DNA of 52,550 nucleotides from Basidiobolus meristosporus CBS 931.73 (Eukaryota; Basidiobolomycota; Basidiobolomycetes; Basidiobolales; Basidiobolaceae): contig MCFE01000617.1 of the NCBI GenBank assembly GCA_002104905.1, positions 1-52,550 on the forward strand, in the 5' to 3' direction. A model generated the notes under the pieces. That model worked only from the letters and a program-made list of their open reading frames with translations, was not told where the DNA came from and made no database searches. Every line of letters starts with the position of its first letter. The first letter of the stretch is position 1. The translations under genes were made by a program, and so were the position numbers. Of this stretch, positions 42,916 through 52,550 are shown piece after piece.

Positions 42916-43833
42916 ATGTCCAAAAATTAAGAATGGAAGAATGCTATGCAACAAATCCTGGCCCAGCAGCAACAGTTACTTCAGATCCTTAGCCAGCAGC
43001 ATCAAGGAATGACTACCATAGCCAAAAGCCAGCAAAACCCTGTCAAGAGCAACTTTAGTGTGAAGGTTAACTGGTACCATGGTCAAGTCAATGAAAACCT
43101 GGGTACTTGGCTCTTCCAAGTTGAAGAAGCTTTAAAGGCTAAAGGAATTGCTGCAGAAAGCAAGTTACATTATGCAGCCTCTTACCTGGCAGACACAGCT
43201 TTACAGTGGTACCACAACAAGATCAGGTCAGCTACCATGATGGGATGCTCTGCAATCTCTTCTGGGGATGATTTTGTGTTGGAAATTCAGGGTGCCTCTG
43301 AGCCCCCACACCAACAGACTCTACTAAGAAGAAAGTTGAAGACACTCAGACAGTAAGGAATGGTCCAAGAGTATATCTATGAATATAGATGTCTACCTGA
43401 GCAAATTAAAAGAATGAACCCTCTGGATCAAGTTGAATACTTTATTGATGGGTTGAAAGAAAGAACTTGTATGGAAGTGAGTTATTGAAGACCTCAGACT
43501 ATTGAAGAAGCCATCAAGATTGCCATTGACTATGACTCAGCTATGTTTGGAGTTGGGAAGCCCACAATGACTGATCAGAGAGGCTACAATCACTATGAAA
43601 GATGACAATCAGAAGCAGTGCCAATGGAAATAGATGCTATGCAGAAGAATCCTACCACAGAAGAATGTAAGAAAGGACTTTGTTTCAATTGCCACTAGCA
43701 GGGACATATTGCAAAGTACTCTCCCCAGAGAAGAGGTGGACACCAGCCATCAAGAACTTTTAACCATCTTCATGCCCTGGAGTATAGCAACATGGAGGAT
43801 GAACTTTAAGAAGACTCAGAACTTGCCATCCAT
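42916..43833 (+). pseudogene. G1 gag
   Basis: From ATG 42916, with a TAA four codons later. It contains the Gln-rich ILAQQQQLLQILSQQHQG, the gag core (YHGQVNENLGTWLFQVEEAL, YLADTALQWYHNKIRSATM), and after a TAA at 43354-43356 the second half (EYRCLPEQIKRMNPLDQVEY). The zinc knuckle CFNCH is broken by TAG. The TAA at 43354 is shared with G3. It would form the capsid if intact. Confidence 0.85.
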
Positions 43834-46800
43834 ATGACAGAGGAATATCTATTCCAGATGACCTCAAACTCAGGAAAGCTATTATACTTGAATGGAGTAA
43901 TCAATGGAGTACCTGCCAAGACCATGATTGACTCAGGAGCATTTCATGAGTACATGTCAGAGCAATTTGCTTTGAAAGCTGGAATCAACTTGGAAGACAC
44001 CAAACCAACTTCAGTCTCAACAGCTTATGGGAACTCTCAAATAATCAACCGTATTACTCAGCCAGTAAGGATGAAGATCAATGACTATGAAGAAGATCTA
44101 CAGGCCTACATATTTGGGAGCTGCAAGTCTAACCTTGCACTTGGGAAAGCCTGGCTATTTTGTTGTAATACAACAACCAACTGGAGAACCCATGCTGCTC
44201 AAATCCAGAAGGACAACAAGACCTATGAGCTATTACCTGCCAGACTGGTTTTTAACTGGGTAAATTCCAGTGTGTGTGAAACAAGTGAACTTAGCAAGAC
44301 ACAGTTCTGTATTCCACTAAGAAAAGGTACTCAGATGTTCCTCATGGCAGTATTACCGGAGGATTCCTCTACTCCAGTACCCCAGATGGTCTAGACTCTT
44401 TTGAAGGAATATTCAGTTGTATATTCAGCAGAGCTTGTAAGCCTACCACCAGTCAGAGATGTGGATCATGCCATTGAAACAGGAGATGGCCCTCCAGTGA
44501 GTAAGACACCTTACAGAATGAGTCCATTAGAGTTGGAAGAGATGAAGAGGCATTTAGATCAGTTACCAGAGCAAGGATATATCAGACCCAGCAAGTCACC
44601 TTGGGGAGAACTGGTACTTTTTGCAAAGAAGAAGGATGGAACACTTAGAATGTGCATTGACTACAGAGCCCTCAACTCAGCTACTGTGAAGAATAAGTAC
44701 CCCATACCTTGGATTGATGAGCTTTTGGACCAACTCAATGGAGCCACTATTTTCAGCAAGATTGACCTCATGTCAGGATACAACCAGATTAGGGTGAAGC
44801 CAGAACACATCCCCAAGACAGCATTTGGGCCCTGATATGGACATTACTAGTACTTAGTCATGAGTCTTGGCCTCACCAATGCCCCTGCAACATTCATGAC
44901 CCTGAAGCAGACAGTCTTCCAGGAGTACTCCGACAAGTTTGTCATAATCTACCTAGATGATATATTGATATACAGCAAGACAGAAGAGGATTATTTGGTG
45001 CATATTGAAAGGGTTTTGAAGAAGCTAAGAGAAAACAAGCCTTATGGCAAGCTATGCAAGTGTGAATTCTTCAAGGAACACATTGAATATCTGGGACATA
45101 TAGTGACTAGCACAGGAGTAACCTTAGACTCTAAGAAGGTTGAAGTTATCAATAATCTGAAGCAGCCTCAATTCATAGCGGTACCCAGATCATTCTTTGG
45201 AATGGTTTCCTATTATTGGTGATTTGTCAAGTCCTTTGCAAGTATTGCAGCCCCTTCAACTGATATCCTCAATACCTACAAGTGGAACATAGCTTGTGAG
45301 ACTGCCTTCCAGACCCTCAGGAATGAACATGCTAAGCTGCCAAGCTCAAGAATACCTGAATTCAGAAAAGAGTTTACTCTGTGCATGGATGCTTCAGATT
45401 ATGCAATTGGTGGAGTGTTGAGTCAAGAACACAAGGGAAAGGTCTACCCTGTTGCCTTTGAATCCAAGAAACTGAACACAGCAGAACAGTACTATCCAGT
45501 GCATGAGAAAGTGATGCCTGCTATAATACACTGTTTGAAGAAATGTAGATGTTATGTTGAAGGAGTCAAATGCACCGTGAAGACTGATCATGCCTCCCTC
45601 AAGTATATATCTACTCAGAAGGTACTCTCTAAAAGAATGACAAGATGGAGTGAATACATTCAGCAATATGACTTGGAGATTGTCTACTGCCCTGGAAAAA
45701 AAAACACGGTTGCTGATGCCTTATCAAGATTAGATCAAGCTGCACAACTCAGCTTGGTGCATGAGTCAGATTGGCCTTGCCTATTACCAAAGTACTTGGA
45801 GGACCAAGCCATTCCTAATGAGGTGGATGTAGATATCAAGAAGATAATCCAGATGAAGCCAGTAAATTTATATTTCAGGATGAAACACTACCAAACTGTT
45901 GATGGAAGCCCTATTGCCTATTGCCCTTATGTTTCTTGCCTGGATTTAATTCATAAGCTACACAATGGATATGGACATCTTGGGATTGAAGGAACTTATA
46001 GACTTGTGAAAGCCAGAGCATGGTGGCCTAGAATGAAACATCACATTGAGGAGCTAGTGAGAACATGCCCAAACTGCCAAATGAATCAAGGCCAGCCACA
46101 GAGAATTGCTGAACTCTTTCCCTTCGAGCCTATAAGACTATTTGAAAGATGGGGAACTGACTTTATTGGAAGTCTGCAAATTACCCGGAAATGCAACCTT
46201 TGGATCCTAGTAGCAATTGATCATGCCACTAAATGGCCAGTGGCTACAGCTGTACCTATAGCCAGTGAACAAGAAGTTGTAAGCTTCATCTACCATGAGC
46301 TCCTTATAAGGTTTGGATGCCCTGTAGGGATTCCATCCAATAGAGGTGCAGACTTTATGACAAAGACACTGGAAGCTTACCTGGAAATGCAGCAGATCAA
46401 TCACTTGAAAACCTTGGCATATCACCCCAGAACTGATGGAGTCACTCAACGGTTTAACATATTATTTGGAAAAATGCTGGCCAAGTATGCAAATGGAGTT
46501 GTCAGTAGATAGGATGAGTATATGAACCAAGCACTCTTTGCATGCAGAGTCTGAATACACAACACTGTTGCAATTTAAGAACTGATTTGGTTATAAGGAA
46601 CTTATCAAGAAATAGTGATAATTGTTGAACTGTTGTTTATTAATAAAGAAGCTCAGTATTTATACCTTTGTAGAAGTAATACAGCTGTAGCACTGAATAA
46701 GGAAGGTTTCTCAATATTCAGGAGCATTCTGTAACAGTTTTTAGGTTAGTACATAATAGTTAGTATTAGTGCTAATTTGGTCCTGACTATAGGGGAATAA

Positions 46801-47260
46801 TCTTAAGATCATAGATCTGAAGAAAGTGGCAAGGTTAGAGCTGTAAATTAGCCCCACAGTGACCAAGACTAGTCCAGAATTGTTGAGTAAATTTTTAGCT
46901 GCAGAATGGTACCAAATAGTTCAATATTTCAGCAAACACCACCCTGCAATTGCCATTTTACTTAGTATATGGATGTTAACCAAGGATTCCAGGAGATCTC
47001 ACACAACCAAAGCTTACAGACACCTTAGAAGATGAACCCAGTCAACCAAGTAGCCACAAGCAACTGGAGCAATGACATCAAGAGGCACAGACCAAAGTAT
47101 CTCAAAGTGCAGAAAAGTTGAAGCAGAGATTTAATAAGACTCAGCACCAGAAGCATTGACAGTTGGGAACTTTTATTGCTAAGAAACAACACTTGGAAGA
47201 AGTTTGAGATACAATGGACAGGACCATTCAAGACCATCAGAGAATGTCCATTTGCAAATG
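43834..47260 (+). pseudogene. G1 protease, RT, RNase H and integrase
   Basis: One frame, with stops at 44392, 44833, 44848 and 45220, to 46512. Protease: [47 protein letters not shown] and the catalytic YLDDILIYS. RNase H: MDASDYAIGGVLSQ and KTDHASLKY. Integrase: zinc domain HNGYGHLGI to CPNCQMN, core GTDFIG. The second catalytic site reads PSNRGADF where Asp is expected and the third reads TDGVTQRFN where Glu is expected, so the integrase is dead. After 46512 the C-terminal part resumes beyond the H LTR (PFYLVYG, PRIPGD) with more stops. Confidence 0.92.
46566..46934 (-). repeat. Solo LTR, family H
   Basis: 369 bp, TGTTGCAATTTAAG to ATATTTCAGCA, flanked by a perfect 5-bp duplication AACAC at 46561-46565 and 46935-46939. 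In reverse sense it has TATAAATA (46657-46664) and AATAAA (46636-46641). It is the only member of its family here, defined by its duplication and by the integrase frame that resumes after it (HNT joined to TLQLPFYLVYG). Confidence 0.85.
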
Positions 47261-47377
47261 ACAAAATGTAATTAAGGAGCTGCTGGAACCTGAATAAAAA
47301 TCAGTTCAAGTTTTAGTGAATACAATATTACCTAAACTCCCTATTCCTCTACAACCCTTATACAAAGACTTGTAACA

Positions 47378-47629
47378 CACCTACCTACTACAGTTACACA
47401 TCAAACTTGATATCAGGGAGCATTTCAGGGTTGTGCATACAGCACGGAGAGGCCTTTGGAGACACTTGGAGCATCTAGGAAGCCAGAGAAGAAGAAGCTT
47501 TCATCATGGTGATAAATTGATAAATACATCAGCAATGTAGACCCAGAAGTTATTGTGCCCATCAGACACCTCACACACCTTGAGCTGTGTTGCCTCTCCC
47601 AGTAGTACCTCTACACCTCTATACTATAC
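47378..47629 (+). repeat. Family E LTR, 3' fragment
   Basis: Matches the last ~230 bp of 26213-27016 (GAGGCCTTTGGAGACACTTG, CAGACACCTCACACACCTTG). It is cut at both ends and sits between two gypsy pieces. Confidence 0.8.
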
Positions 47630-48237
47630 TACTTAGCCAGTAAGAATGAAATTTAATGAGTATGATGAAGGCCTAGAGGCCTACATTTTGGTAACTGCAA
47701 ACATCACCCAGTACTTGGACAATATGGCTATTCAACCATAATCCATGAATCAATTGAACCCATGCTACTCAGATCCAAAAAGGCAACCAGACCTATAAGC
47801 TCCAACCTACCAGACTTGACTTCAACTTGATAGATTCCAGTAGTTGGACCCCAGTGAGCTTAGCAAAGAGCAGTTATGTAGAGCACTTATGAAAGGTACA
47901 TGAGTATTTCTCATTGTGGCGTTCCATGATGGTTCCTCTGTTCCAGTTCCTCAGAATGTCCATACTCTTTTGAAGGAGCTTTAAGATATGTTTCCAGACC
48001 AACTTGTTAGCCCGCCACCAGTCAGAGATTTGGATCACAACATAAGCCACAGCCCCCAGAGACCAAGACACCTTACTTGATGACTCCATTAGAATTGAGT
48101 GAGATGAGCACCAAATCAGTGAACTTATAGAGCAAGAACATATCAGGCCTGTGAAGTCACCTGGGGGAGCACCAGTTCTTTTTGTGATAAAGACAGATGG
48201 AGCACTTAAGATGTGCATTGACTAAAGAGCCCTTAAT
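47630..48237 (+). pseudogene. Gypsy fragment: protease to RT start
   Basis: Degraded family G coding sequence beginning in the protease region (QPVRM-like) and ending soon after the RT KTDGALKMCID block, with many stops. It is older than G1 and G3. Confidence 0.85.
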
Positions 48238-48249
48238 TATTGGATTATT

Positions 48250-49388
48250 GTATTGGTGTTATCTATCTAGTCAGTAGTATTAGTCAGCAAATGAACCAGC
48301 AGATCCATATCAGACAGAAATATACGTATTAAACAGGACTTAAATATCTGATGATGATGTAATCAAATGAGTCATCAGCCACAACCTTCATTAGGAAATG
48401 AATCAGTCAGCAATTGATCTGGCAAAATGTATGTAAGGAGCTGGTGGAACTTCAATAAAAATCAGTTAAAGTTTTAGTGAGTACAGTGCTAGCTAAACTC
48501 CCAATTCCTCTATAACTCTTATATCAAGACCTGAAACATTGGTAGTAGCTATAGCCAGAAGCCTCCCTCCTGACAAAAGAAGAAGCCAACCTCAAGATAT
48601 CAAATAAACAATAATGGAAGAATGCTAGGCGGCAAATCCTGGCCCAACAGCAACAGATAATTCAGATCCTCAGCCAGCAGCAGAAAAGAATGCTACCATG
48701 ACTCAGACCCACAAAGCCCTTTCAAGAGCAACTTTAGTGGCAAGGTCCACCAGCACCATTATAGAGTCAACAAAAACCTGGATACCTTGAACCTCCCCAC
48801 CAGCAGAAACAATCAAGGAGGAAGCTGAAGACACTCAAACAGAAAGGAATAGCTCAAGAATACATTTACAAGTATAGATGTCTACCTGGGCAAATGACAG
48901 AATGGAACCCCTGCATCAAATTGAGTGCTTTATTGATTGTTTGAAAGAAAGAACTTACAAGTAAGTGAGTTACCAAACACCTCAGACTACTGTAGAAGTC
49001 ATCAAGATTGCCATTGACTATAACTCAGCTATGTTTGGAGTTGGGAAGCCCACAATGACTAGTCAGTGAGGCTCTAATTGCTAAGAAAGAAGACAATCAG
49101 AAGCAGTGCCAATGGAAATAGAAGCTGTGCAGAAGAGTGCTACCTTGGAAAAATGCAAGAAGAAAGGACTTTGCTTTAAGTGCCACCAACAAGAATTTAT
49201 TGGAAAATACTTCCCTCAGAGTAGAACTGCACCTCTATCACAAGAACCTTCACTCACATTGAAGCCCTCAAGCATAAAAATATGGAGGATGAACTTAAAG
49301 AAGACTCATAACTCACATTCCATAAGACAGAAGTATACCTTTTACCCATTGAACTCAAACTCAGGAAAGCTATTATACTTGAATGGAG
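48250..49388 (+). mobile_element. Gypsy element G2, partial
   Basis: 5'-truncated family G LTR (about 48250-48538), primer region and gag to 49388. The gag is shortened by an internal deletion near 48790 and has several stops. A zinc knuckle region CFKCHQQ lies at 49163 onward. Where G1 and G3 share a TAA in gag, G2 has AAA (Lys). It is cut at 49389 by G3, in the middle of LLYLNGV. Confidence 0.85.
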
Positions 49389-49756
49389 TGTTATGATCTG
49401 CCGCTTGAATGTTTAAGTTAGATCAGTCTTTAGTCAAATCAATGAGCATATGTTTAGGTTATCAGTATATCAGTGTAATCTATGAAATCAGTAGCATTAG
49501 TCAGCAAATGAATCAGCAGATCCTTATCAGACAGAAATAGATATATTAAGTAGGATCTTATTGGGTGATGATGATGCAATCAAATGGGTCATCAGCCACA
49601 ACCTACAATAGGAAATACAATTAGTCAGCAATTGATCTGGCAAAATGTATTTAAGGAGCTGCTGGAACCTCAATAAAAATCAGTTCAAGTTTTAGTGAAT
49701 ACAATACTAGCTAAACTTCCTATTCCTCTACAACTCTTATACCAACACTTGTAACA
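49389..49756 (+). repeat. 5' LTR of G3
   Basis: 368 bp. TATTTAAGG near 49648 and AATAAA at 49672-49677 place promoter and polyadenylation signal in its last third. Confidence 0.94.
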
Positions 49757-49814
49757 TTGGTAGCAGCAATAACCAGAAATCTCCCTCCTGAAGAAAGAAG
49801 AAACCACCCTCAAG

Positions 49815-50693
49815 ATGTTGGACAATCAAGAATGGAAGAATGCCATGCAGCAAATCCTGGCCCAACAGCAACAGTTACTCCAGATCCTCAGCCAACAGCA
49901 ACAAGGAATGACTACCATGGCTCAGAACCAGCAAAGCCCTGTTAAGAGCAACTTTAGTGTGAAGGTCAACCGGTACCATGGCAGAGTCAATGAAAACCTG
50001 GGAATTTGGCTCTTTCAGATTGAAGAAGCTTTTAAAGCTAAAGGAATTGCTCCAGAAAGCAAGTTGCATTATGCAGCTTCTTACCTGGCAGATGCAGCTT
50101 TACAGTGGTACCACAACAAGTTCAGGTTGGCCACTATGATGGGATGCTCTACAATCTCTACCTGGGATGAGTTTGTGTTGGAAATACAGGATGCTTTTGA
50201 ACCTCCACACCAGTAGACACTACTAAGAAGGAAGTTAAAGACACTCAGACAGTAAGGAATGGTCCAAGAGTATATCTATGAATATAGATGTCTACCTGAG
50301 CAAATTAAAAGAATGAACCCTCTGGATCAAGTTGAATACTTTATTGATGGGTTGAAAGAAAGAACTTGCAAGGAAGTGAGTTACCAAAGACCTCAGACTA
50401 TTGAAGAAGCCATCAAGATTGCCATTGACTATGACTCAGCTATGTTTGGAGTTGGGAAGCCTACAGTGACTAATCAGAAAGGCTACAATCATTATGAAAG
50501 AAGAGAATCAGAAGCAGTACCAATGGAAATAGACGCTATGCAGAAGAATCCTACCTCAGAAGAATGTAAGAAGAAAGGACTTTGCTTCAATTGCCACCAG
50601 CAAGGACATATTGCAAAGTAATACCCTCAGAGAAGAAATGGACACCAGCCAACAAGAACCTTCAACCATATTGAGTCCCATGAACACAGTAAT
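49815..50693 (+). pseudogene. G3 gag
   Basis: From ATG 49815 (MLDNQEWKNAMQQ) in the same frame as pol. The Gln-rich N-terminus is followed by the gag core (GIWLFQIEEAFKAKG, DAALQWYHNKF). Stops: TAG 50214-50216 (a CAG in G1), TAA 50253-50255 (shared with G1) and TAA 50619-50621. The last falls in the nucleocapsid knuckle CFNCHQQGHIAK before its final Cys. Confidence 0.9.
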
Positions 50694-52550
50694 GTGGAAG
50701 ATGAGCTTGAAGAAGACTTGGAACTCACCTTCCATATGACAGAAGAGTACTTGTCCCAAATGACCTCAAACTCAGGGAAGTTATTGTACTTGAATGGAGT
50801 AATCAATGGAGTACCTGCCAAGATCATGATTGACTCAGGAGTATTGCATGAGTACATGTCTGAGCAATTTGCCTTGAAAGCTGGAATCAACTTGGAACCT
50901 ACCAAATCAACTTCAGTCTCCACAGCTGATGAGAACTCCCATATAATCAACCGTATTACCCAGCCAGTAAGAATGAAGATTGATGACTATGAAGAAGACC
51001 TACAGGCTTATATATTTGGGAACTGCAAGTTTGACCTTGTACTTGGAAAAACCTGGCTATTTTGTTGTAATCCATCAATCAACTGGAGTACTCATGCTAC
51101 TCAGATCCAAAAAGACAACAAGACCTATGAGCTATTACCTGCCAGGCTGGATTTCAACTTGGTCAATTCCAGTGTGTGTGAGACAAGTGAACTTAGCAAG
51201 ACCCAGTTCTGTAGAGCACTTATAAAAGGTACTGAGATGTTCCTCATGGCGGTATTACAGGAGGATTCCTCTACCCCAGCACCCCAGCAGGTCCAGACTC
51301 TCTTGAAGAAGTATTCAGACGTGTTCCCAGATGAGCTTGTAAGCCTACCACCAGTCAGAGACGTGGATCATGCCATTGACACAGGAAATAGCCCTCCAGT
51401 GAGCAAGACACCTTACAGAATGAGTCCATTGGAATTGGAGGAAATGAAGAGACAAATTGATCAGCTATTGGAGCAAGGATACATCAGGCCCAGCAAGTCA
51501 CTCTGGGGAGCACCAGTGCTTTTTGTGAAAAAGAAGGATGGAACACTTAGGATGTGCATTGTCTACAGAGCCCTGAACTCAGTTACCGTCAAGAATAAGT
51601 ACCCCATACCTTGGATTGATGAGCTTTTGGACCAACTTAATGGAGCCACTATTTTCAGCAAGATTGACCTCATGTCAGGATACAACCAAATTAGGGTGAA
51701 ACCAGAAGATATTCCTATGACAGCATTTAGGACCAGATATGGACATTACAAGTACTTAGTCATGAGTTTTGGCCTCACTAATGCCCCTGCAACATTCATG
51801 ATGCTGATGCAGACTGTCTTTCAGGAGTACTTAGACAAGTTTGTGATAATATACCTGGATGACATATTGATATACAGAAAGACAGAACAGGATCACATGG
51901 TGCACATTGAAAAGGTCTTGAAGAACTAAGAGAGAACAAGCTATATGGCAAGCTAGCCAAGTGTGAATACTTCAAGGAACACATTGAATACCTGGGACAC
52001 ATAGTGACCAGCACAGGAGTGACCTTAGACCCTAAGAAGGTTGAAGTTATCACAAATTTGAAGCAGCCCCATAGCATATCAGAACTCAGATCATTCCTTG
52101 GAATGGTTTCCTATTATTGGAGATTTGTCAAGTCTTTTGCAAGTATTGCAGCCCCTTTAACTGATATCCTTAAGAATGACAATACCTACACGTGGGACAT
52201 AGCTTGTGAGACTGCCTTCCAAATGCTCAAGAATGAACTTGCTAAGCTGCCAAGCTTAAGAATACCAGACTTCAGAAAAGAGTTCACTCTGCGCACAGAT
52301 GCTTCAGATTATGCAATTGGTGGAGTGCTGAGCCAAGTACACAAGGGAAAGGACTACCCTGTTGCCTTTGAGTCCAAGAAACTGAACTCAGCAGAACAAA
52401 ACTTTCCAGTCCATGAGAAGGAGATGCTTGCTATAACACACTGTTTGAAGACATGGAGATGCTATATTGAAGGAGTTAAAAGCACTGTGAAGACCAATCA
52501 TGCCTCCCTCAAGTATATATTTACTCAGAAGGTACTCTCTAGAAGAATGA
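50694..52550 (+). pseudogene. G3 protease, RT and RNase H start (partial)
   Basis: Open from 50622 to 51929: protease [17 protein letters not shown] with [17 protein letters not shown] (G1 has CIDYRALN; loss of this Asp is damaging), [13 protein letters not shown] and [10 protein letters not shown] one-base deletion near 51925 ends the frame at TAA 51927-51929. The sequence then continues open in the next frame from 51926 to the window end: CEYFKEHIEYLGHIV, LRSFLGMVSYYWRF, and RNase H TDASDYAIGGVLSQ. The integrase is beyond the window. Confidence 0.92.

Larger units (their letters stand above)
42489..47377 (+). mobile_element. Ty3/gypsy element G1
   Basis: Forward gypsy element: 5' LTR 42489-42857, primer site, gag 42916 onward, and protease-RT-RNase H-integrase in one common frame to about 47260. 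The 3' LTR is truncated to its last ~115 bp (47262-47377). A solo LTR of family H (46566-46934) interrupts the integrase. The domain order, with integrase after RNase H, defines gypsy. No target duplication remains (AATG and CACC). Confidence 0.93.
49389..52550 (+). mobile_element. Ty3/gypsy element G3, continues past the window
   Basis: Best-preserved gypsy copy: 5' LTR 49389-49756 (TGTTATGATC to TTGTAACA; AATAAA at 49672-49677), primer site TTGGTAGCAGC at 49757, gag from 49815, and pol to the window edge. Left target site GGAG (49385-49388) lies in G2; the right end is outside. Confidence 0.93.

Noticed and set aside
43354-43356. Alternative genetic code (TAA or TAG read as an amino acid)
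   Set aside because: The forkhead gene and many other pol codons fit the standard code, and most stops differ between copies.

Overview
This is a eukaryotic window that is mostly transposable elements. I think it comes from a large, repeat-rich fungal genome. The reasons are an intronless forkhead-domain regulator of fungal style, short candidate introns with a TACTAAT branch site, and Ty1/copia, Ty3/gypsy and Tnp2-type DNA transposons. I cannot name the phylum or species. There are no bacterial genes, tRNA, rRNA or CRISPR arrays.

Only about 5 kb (roughly 5.2-10.4 kb) is single-copy. It holds the one intact gene, a 388-residue forkhead protein at 6393-7559, with a TATA box upstream, a Pumilio-type site and AATAAA downstream, and a possible spliced gene on the opposite strand (5539-6006). 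This island keeps normal CpG dinucleotides. The transposon sequence on both sides is almost free of CpG and rich in TG/CA, as expected of old 5-methylcytosine.

Layout. 1-5.2 kb: fragments of a Tnp2-type transposon partner gene, a copia 3' end and solo LTRs. 10.4-20.7 kb: a minus-strand copia element (A1) split by a complete plus-strand copia element (A2, 14953-19632, TSD ATCTT) and by a solo LTR, then the start of a third copy (A3). 20.7-28.5 kb: a decayed transposon interrupted by two solo LTRs and by copia A4 (22271-28224, TSD ATTGG), which itself carries two solo LTRs. 28.5-41.4 kb: several copies of a Tnp2-transposase element. Its ends read CCCTATGAAAAAT and its two genes diverge: the transposase leftward, and a coiled-coil/repeat 'partner' protein rightward. 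41.4-52.55 kb: copia scraps and three Ty3/gypsy copies (G1, G2, G3), the last running off the window.

At least five LTR families are present: A and B (copia, about 349 bp), G (gypsy, 368 bp), E (0.8-1.07 kb, 4-bp TSD) and H (369 bp, 5-bp TSD). Solo LTRs far outnumber full elements, and perfect target-site duplications allow the nesting order to be read. All transposon genes carry stops or frameshifts. The observations most worth following are the divergent two-gene Tnp2 element, the palindrome at the LTR TATA box that is kept in two families with changed sequence, and the copia primer site that matches the anticodon loop of initiator tRNA-Met.
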